A stretch of DNA of 64,000 nt, from assembly GCF_001423125.1 (NCBI RefSeq), contig NZ_LMNW01000036.1:63827-127826 (forward strand). Direction: 5' to 3'. The notes below the pieces were generated by a model. The model saw nothing but the letters and a program-made list of their open reading frames with translations. It made no database searches and had not been told where the DNA came from. This document shows, in pieces, positions 59,040 through 64,000 of the stretch. The stretch's first letter is position 1, and each line of letters starts with the position of its first letter. The position numbers and the translations under genes are program-made. Source of the DNA: Duganella sp. Leaf126 (lineage in GTDB: Bacteria; Pseudomonadota; Gammaproteobacteria; Burkholderiales; Burkholderiaceae_D).

Positions 59040-59547
59040 AGAAAACCAACTTATGCACAATTTTTACCGCTGCAAAAATAACAGGCACGGCGGTTTGCCA
59101 GCTTCGATTGATGATTGCAAGTGATTGATTTATATAGATAAAATTTGTTTCATCAATGGGATGATTGACCATTGCTACCATGTTGCTCACAGTCGCCGGC
59201 CACCTTGTTTTGCCATTCTCCACAAAGTTATCCACATAAACTGTGGATAAAAAATAAAAGTTCTTAGTAAACCGGGACTTAGCGTAAAGGGGGGAAGAAT
59301 GTGCGGGCGCCGGCCTGTTTCCGGTCCGGTATCCGTGGTAATTACTTCACTTATGCACAGATGCGATTGAAAAATCACTGCGACAGCCTCTCTGGAAGCT
59401 ATTTTTTAAGTGACTGATTTTAAATAAAAAAATCTTTTACTTTGGTGCGGTTTCGAGACGATAGCATCACGGATGTCACCACTTTCTATGGGTTAAGATT
59501 CCTTTGTCCACAAAGTTATCCACACAAAACTAATAACGTCTGGCCAC
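59040..59547. other. AT-rich spacer with a cluster of DnaA boxes (candidate replication-control region)
   Basis: This AT-rich spacer holds no gene. It contains five exact TTATNCACA DnaA boxes: 59051-59059, 59228-59236, 59242-59250 (minus strand), 59351-59359 and 59516-59524. There are two near matches at 59216-59224 (TTCTCCACA) and 59504-59512 (TTGTCCACA). AT-rich stretches at about 59121-59165, 59250-59270 and 59400-59441 could melt. It lies upstream of the replication restart gene priA and 45 bp after the hemE terminator. It could be oriC, a DnaA-titrating locus, or a DnaA-controlled priA promoter. Confidence 0.75.
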
Positions 59548-61584
59548 ATGACCGCTCTGTTTCCGCATTGTATTTTGCGTATCGCGCTCGATACCCCGCT
59601 CAACGCCGTGTTCGATTATCGCTGGCCGTGCGAGCGGGACGCGCGGCCGCAGGTCGGGCAACTGGCGCTGGTGCAGTTCGGCGCGCGCGAGGTGACCGGG
59701 CTGATCGTGGAAGTGGCCGAGCAGACCGAGGTGCCCGAGGCCAAGCTCAAGGATGCGCTGGCCGTGCGCAGCCAGCTGGCGCCGCTGTCGGCGCAATGGC
59801 TGGCGCTGGCCGCGTTTGCAGCCGACTACTACCAGCGGCCGCTGGGCGAGGTGGCGCTGCCCGGCCTGCCCAAGAACCTGCGCGTCGGCACCACGGTGGC
59901 GCTCGACCGCGCCATCAAGAAGCTGGCCAGGAACGAGGCGCCGCACGACGCCACCGCAGCCAATCCGCCGCCGCTCAACCCGAGCCAGCAGCAGGCGGCC
60001 GACGCCATCGGCAGCGCCGCCGGATTCACCCCCACGCTGCTGTACGGCGTGACCGGCAGCGGCAAGACCGAAGTCTATCTGCAGGCGTGCGACCAGGTGC
60101 TGAGGCGCGAACCCGATGGCCAGATCCTGATCCTGGTCCCCGAGATCAACCTGACGCCCCAGCTCGAGGGCAATATCCGCGCGCGCTTCCCCGGCGTGAT
60201 GCTGGCCACGCTGCACAGCAGCCTGTCCGAGGGCGAGCGCATGCTGCACTGGCTGGCCGCCCACCAGGGCCGGGCGCGCATCGTGCTGGGTACCCGGCTG
60301 GCGATCCTCGCCTCGCTGCCGCAGCTCAAGCTGATCGTCATCGACGAGGAGCACGACCCCTCGTACAAGCAGCAGGAAGGCTTGCGCTATTCGGCGCGCG
60401 ACCTGGCCGTGTGGCGCGCCTGGCAGCTGCAGATTCCGATCGTGCTCGGTTCGGCCACGCCGTCGCTCGAGAGCTGGCACCACGCGCAGTCGGGCCGCTA
60501 CCGCAAGCTCGAACTGCGCGAGCGGGCCGTCAAGAATGCCGTGCTTCCGCAGGTAAAACTGCTCGACATGGAGCGCGACAAGCCGCAGGACGGCTTGACG
60601 GCGCAGCTGGTGGATGCGCTGCGGCTGCGCATGGCGCGCGGCGAACAGTCGCTCCTGTTCCTGAACCGGCGCGGCTATGCGCCAGTGATCTGCTGCGAGG
60701 CCTGCGGCTGGATCAGCGAATGCACGCGCTGCACGTCGTTCATGGTGCTGCACCGCCCCGAGCACCGGCTGCGCTGCCACCATTGCAGCCTCGAACTGCG
60801 CATTCCGCGCCACTGCCCCACCTGCGGCAACGTCGACCTGCAACCGCTGGGGCGCGGCACCCAGCGCGTGGAGGAAGGTTTGCAGGCGCTGTTCCCGCAG
60901 GCGCGGGTGCTGCGCATCGACGCCGACTCCACCCGCAGGAAGGGCAGCGCGCAGCAAGCGTTCGACACCGTGCACCGGGGCGAGGTCGATATCCTGATCG
61001 GCACGCAGATGGTGGCCAAGGGCCACGACTTCAAGAAACTGACGCTGGTCGGCATCCTCAATCCCGATACCGCGCTGTTCTCGCAGGACTACCGCGCCAG
61101 CGAACGGCTGTTCGCGCAGCTGATGCAGGTGGCGGGCCGCGCCGGCCGGGCCGGGCGCACCGAGGGCGGCAGCGCCAGCGAAGTGCTGATCCAGACCCGC
61201 TACCCGCAGCACCCGCTGTATGGCGCGGTGGTCAACCACGACTATGATCACTTCGCCACCGCGCTGCTGGAAGAGCGCGAGCAGGCAGCGCTGCCGCCGT
61301 ACCTGTTCCAGGCCCTGCTGCGCGCCGAAGCGCGCGAACTGGCCACGGCGCTGGAATTTCTGACCATCGCCCGCGATTGCCTGGCCCACCCCAACATCAC
61401 CATCAACGACCCGATCCCGATGACGATGACGCGCGTGCACAATGTCGACCGCGCCCAGCTGCTGATCGAATCGCCGTCACGCCCGCAGCTGCAGGCATTT
61501 CTGAAGGAGTGGATGGCGCTGCTGCGCGCGATGAAGACCAGCCGGGTCAAGTGGTCGCTCGAAGTCGATCCGCTCGATATCTAG
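59548..61584 (+). CDS. priA: Primosomal protein N' (replication restart helicase)
   Basis: This 678-residue 3'-5' helicase reloads the replisome at stalled forks. It has an N-terminal DNA-binding domain, Walker A GVTGSGKTE, DEEH in VIDEEHDPSYKQQ, the zinc-binding cysteines CCEACGWISECTRCTSF and CHHCSLELRIPRHCPTCGN, and motif V/VI near GTQMVAKGHDFKKL and VAGRAGRAGR. The DnaA-box cluster immediately upstream suggests DnaA-linked expression (inference). Confidence 0.97.
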   Translation: MTALFPHCILRIALDTPLNAVFDYRWPCERDARPQVGQLALVQFGAREVTGLIVEVAEQTEVPEAKLKDALAVRSQLAPLSAQWLALAAFAADYYQRPLGEVALPGLPKNLRVGTTVALDRAIKKLARNEAPHDATAANPPPLNPSQQQAADAIGSAAGFTPTLLYGVTGSGKTEVYLQACDQVLRREPDGQILILVPEINLTPQLEGNIRARFPGVMLATLHSSLSEGERMLHWLAAHQGRARIVLGTRLAILASLPQLKLIVIDEEHDPSYKQQEGLRYSARDLAVWRAWQLQIPIVLGSATPSLESWHHAQSGRYRKLELRERAVKNAVLPQVKLLDMERDKPQDGLTAQLVDALRLRMARGEQSLLFLNRRGYAPVICCEACGWISECTRCTSFMVLHRPEHRLRCHHCSLELRIPRHCPTCGNVDLQPLGRGTQRVEEGLQALFPQARVLRIDADSTRRKGSAQQAFDTVHRGEVDILIGTQMVAKGHDFKKLTLVGILNPDTALFSQDYRASERLFAQLMQVAGRAGRAGRTEGGSASEVLIQTRYPQHPLYGAVVNHDYDHFATALLEEREQAALPPYLFQALLRAEARELATALEFLTIARDCLAHPNITINDPIPMTMTRVHNVDRAQLLIESPSRPQLQAFLKEWMALLRAMKTSRVKWSLEVDPLDI

Positions 61585-61617
61585 GAAAGCCGCGCCCGCC
61601 ATGGTGGCCGCATCGCG

Positions 61618-62517
61618 CTAGGGTTGCAGCAGCACCCGCCGCGCCGTGGCCACCAGCTGCTCGCTGAGGATGCGGGTAAATGGCGTGTCGAGCTTCCAGG
61701 CGTGCCAGTTCAGCGCCACGTCCACGTGGCGGCCCGGCGCCAGGTCCACCAGCCGGTCTTCGGCCAGTGCGCGCGCCACCTGCGGCAGCGGCATCAGGCC
61801 GTAGGCCAGGCTGCCGTAGATGCATTCGAGGCTGGCGGCCGACGGCGGCATGGTGTGGTGCGGGTAGGGCCCCTTCAGATCGAGCACGTCGCGCAGGAAG
61901 CCGGCCGTCATGTCGGCGTCCAGCGTCATGGCCGGCGCCAGCAGCGCTGCGTCGGCAGCAAAACCGTCGCCGAACCAGTGGCCGGCAAACGCCGGCGTGG
62001 CCACGCACACGTAGCGCATCACACCGAGCGGCGTGACGCTGGGACCAGCGCTGCCGGACGGCTGGTCGTCGGCGCCGGCCGCTGCCACCGCGCCAAATAC
62101 GCTACCCTCCCGCACCAGATGCAGGGCCCTGGCACGGTCTGCCTGCTGAAAGTGGAGCTGGCAGCGCGGCGGCGACAGCAAAGGCTGCAAGGCGAGCGGC
62201 AGCCAGGTGGCCAGGCTGACCGCGTCGGCCGCCAGTGCCAGCTCGGGCATGCTACTCTTGTTGCCGAGATCGATATCGAGCGCCGCTTCCATCAACTTGA
62301 CATGGCGGTGGTGCGACACCAGCCGTTGTCCGAGGCCGGTGGCCACGGCCGGCTGGCCGCGCACAACCAGCAGCCGGCCGGCCGCGTCTTCCAGCGCCTT
62401 AATGCGCTGCGACACGGCCGACTGGCTGATGCCCAGCGCCAGCGCAGCTTTTTCGAAGCTGCCCTGGCTGACGACGGCGTCGAGCACGGCCAGCGCGCGG
62501 TAATCGAGTTGGTCCAT
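61618..62517 (-). CDS. argP: LysR-type regulator ArgP (IciA)
   Basis: This 299-residue LysR protein has an N-terminal winged HTH (DYRALAVLDAVVSQGSFEKAALALGISQSAVSQRIKALED) closely matching ArgP, which senses lysine and arginine and normally activates the argO/lysE exporter. Here the divergent gene is a dihydrolipoyl-dehydrogenase-like flavoprotein instead of the exporter. The protein is convergent with priA. Historic work named ArgP IciA after binding to oriC 13-mers. Confidence 0.85.
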   Translation of the reverse strand: MDQLDYRALAVLDAVVSQGSFEKAALALGISQSAVSQRIKALEDAAGRLLVVRGQPAVATGLGQRLVSHHRHVKLMEAALDIDLGNKSSMPELALAADAVSLATWLPLALQPLLSPPRCQLHFQQADRARALHLVREGSVFGAVAAAGADDQPSGSAGPSVTPLGVMRYVCVATPAFAGHWFGDGFAADAALLAPAMTLDADMTAGFLRDVLDLKGPYPHHTMPPSAASLECIYGSLAYGLMPLPQVARALAEDRLVDLAPGRHVDVALNWHAWKLDTPFTRILSEQLVATARRVLLQP

Positions 62518-62621
62518 AAGCGGGCCTTATACAATTTTAAAACGATAAGCGATACTAATCCATTTTGCTGCAAAGCAAATATTTTGCGTTTCAACCGGAA
62601 CCGCCCCAGCTAAACGAGCCC

Positions 62622-64000
62622 ATGAAAACTATCAAGACAGAAGTAGCAGTGATCGGCGGCGGCACCGCCGGCATGACCGCCTACCGCGCCGCCGTCAGCG
62701 GCGGCAAGAAAACCCTGCTCATCGAGGGCAATGTGTTCGGCACCACCTGCGCCCGGGTGGGCTGCATGCCCAGCAAGCTGCTCATTTCCGCTGCCGATGC
62801 GGCCCACGCGGTCCGCGAGGCGCCGCCGTTCGGCGTGCAGGCGGACGGGCTCACCATCGACGGGCGCGCCGTGATGGCTCGCGTCCGGCGCGAACGCGAC
62901 CGGTTCGTCGGTTTCGTCACCGAGGCCGTGGACGGCTACCCGGCCGAGGACAAGTTACAGGGGTATGCCCGTTTTCTCAGCCCGACCCAGCTGCAGGTCG
63001 GCGACCACACGATCGTCGAGACCGAGCGCGTGGTGATCGCGACCGGTTCCCGCCCCATCGTGCCCGAGGCCTGGCGCGCCGGCGACCGCGTGATCACCAG
63101 CGACGACGTGTTTTACTGGGACGATCTACCGCAGTCGATCGCCATTGCCGGCGCCGGCGTGATCGGCCTGGAACTGGGCCAGGCGCTGCACCGGCTCGGC
63201 GTGCGGGTGACGATCTTCGGGCGCGGCGGCAACGTCGCGCAACTGGGCGACGCCGCAGTGCTGGACGTGGCGCGCAAGGTGCTCAAGGACGAGCTGGATC
63301 TGCGCTTCGATACCAAGGTGGTCGAGGTGGTGCAGCACGGCCAGCAAATCACGCTCACCAGCGAACACAAGGATGGTGAGCGCCGCGTCGAGCAGTTCGA
63401 TTACCTGCTGTCGGCGGTCGGCCGCCAGCCCAACCTCGACCAGCTCGGACTCGAGCATACGGGCCTGGTGCGCGACCACCACGGCGTGCCGGAGTTTAAC
63501 AAGTACACGATGCAATGCGGCGACAGCGCCATCTTCATCGGCGGCGACGCCGACGACGAGCGCCCGCTGCTGCCCGAAGCGGCCGACCAGGGACGCATCG
63601 CCGGCGACAATGCCGCGCGCTACCCGGACGTGCGGCCCGGCCTGCGCCGCACGCCACTGAGCGTGGCCTTTACCGATCCGCAGATCGCCATGGCCGGCGC
63701 CAGCTACAAGGAACTGGGCGCCTCGCACCCGGGGCGCTTCGCCATCGGCCAGGTATCGTTCGAGGACCAGGGCCGCAGCCGGGTGATGTTGCAAAACAAG
63801 GGCTTGTTGCGCGTGTACGCGGAATATCGCAGCGGCCGCTTCCTGGGCGCCGAGATGATCGGCCCCCGTGCCGAGCACATCGGGCATTTGCTGGCCTGGG
63901 CCGCGCAGGCCGGACTGAGCGTATCGGCCATGCTCGACATGCCGTTCTACCATCCGGTGGTGGAAGAGGGCGTGCGCACGGCGCTGCGCCAGCTGGCCCA
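62622..64000 (+). CDS. Dihydrolipoyl dehydrogenase-like flavoprotein, 3' partial
   Basis: The frame is open from the ATG at 62622 to the window end (about 459 residues). The FAD loop VIGGGTAGMTAYRAA, the redox-active disulphide pair in GTTCARVGCMPSK (C-x4-C), the second nucleotide loop IAGAGVIGLELGQAL, and the C-terminal PFYHPVVEEG with the catalytic His-Glu pair identify the class I disulphide reductase family. It is not next to 2-oxoacid dehydrogenase E1/E2 genes here, so its partner is unknown; mercuric or soluble transhydrogenase-like roles are possible. It is divergent from argP, about 105 bp apart. Confidence 0.88.
   Translation, partial: MKTIKTEVAVIGGGTAGMTAYRAAVSGGKKTLLIEGNVFGTTCARVGCMPSKLLISAADAAHAVREAPPFGVQADGLTIDGRAVMARVRRERDRFVGFVTEAVDGYPAEDKLQGYARFLSPTQLQVGDHTIVETERVVIATGSRPIVPEAWRAGDRVITSDDVFYWDDLPQSIAIAGAGVIGLELGQALHRLGVRVTIFGRGGNVAQLGDAAVLDVARKVLKDELDLRFDTKVVEVVQHGQQITLTSEHKDGERRVEQFDYLLSAVGRQPNLDQLGLEHTGLVRDHHGVPEFNKYTMQCGDSAIFIGGDADDERPLLPEAADQGRIAGDNAARYPDVRPGLRRTPLSVAFTDPQIAMAGASYKELGASHPGRFAIGQVSFEDQGRSRVMLQNKGLLRVYAEYRSGRFLGAEMIGPRAEHIGHLLAWAAQAGLSVSAMLDMPFYHPVVEEGVRTALRQLA

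Noticed and set aside
59040..59547. Firm assignment as the chromosomal origin oriC
   Set aside because: The DnaA boxes are clear, but dnaA is not adjacent and gene orientation on the left does not favour a bidirectional origin here; kept as a candidate only.

Overview
The window looks like chromosome of a betaproteobacterium of order Burkholderiales, most likely family Oxalobacteraceae (Massilia/Duganella/Janthinobacterium type). The reasons are the very GC-rich coding, the gene order gltBD - mlaFEDACB - yadGH-type ABC exporter - bolA - murA - hisGDCBHAFIE - hinT - tatABC, and the liuR-ivd leucine-degradation block carrying aceK. This is inference from gene order and protein families; no search was run. 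I see no rRNA, tRNA, prophage or CRISPR array. The only mobile-type gene is a REP-associated (Y1) transposase homologue.

Layout. 1-880: the 3' part of a BadF/BadG-type ATPase carrying an in-frame 75-bp repeat. 915-5266: cell-wall genes (AmiD-like amidase lipoprotein, a PBP4-type DacB with a minisatellite, a fused SpmA/SpmB membrane protein). 5427-7283: a YihY-type membrane protein, a well-supported 6S RNA with its own promoter and terminator, and a flavin-reductase-like protein. 7344-13987 (minus strand): the liuR-ivd-aceK-thiolase-SDR-acyl-CoA dehydrogenase block with two palindromic operators. 14254-18464: a small HTH regulator, a small hypothetical, grxD-ubiX and tex. 18683-24470: a SNF2-family ATPase followed directly by a PAS histidine kinase and a response regulator, then the transposase homologue. 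24664-30989: gltB-gltD. 31236-37331: the Mla lipid-transport operon and an ABC-2 exporter. 37395-48970: bolA/ibaG, murA, the his operon (with a DNA methyltransferase gene between hisD and hisC), hinT and tatABC. 49131-57794 (minus): DUF885 protein, CBS-domain protein, a second and larger SNF2 ATPase, and an S9 peptidase. 57891-64000: hemE, an AT-rich DnaA-box-rich spacer, priA, argP and a divergent dihydrolipoyl-dehydrogenase-like gene cut by the window end.

How it fits together. Most of the window is housekeeping: envelope maintenance (amidase, PBP4, MurA, Mla, Tat), nitrogen assimilation (GltBD), histidine biosynthesis, branched-chain acyl-CoA catabolism with control of the isocitrate branch point (AceK), haem synthesis, and replication restart (PriA). 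The observations I rate highest are the cluster of five exact DnaA boxes between hemE and priA, the DNA methyltransferase with a histone-H1-like tail overlapping hisD, the SNF2-two-component operon, the in-frame tandem repeats in two enzymes, and dispersed REP-like palindromes in the same window as a RAYT-type transposase. I did not find a clearly undescribed multi-gene defence or biosynthetic system.
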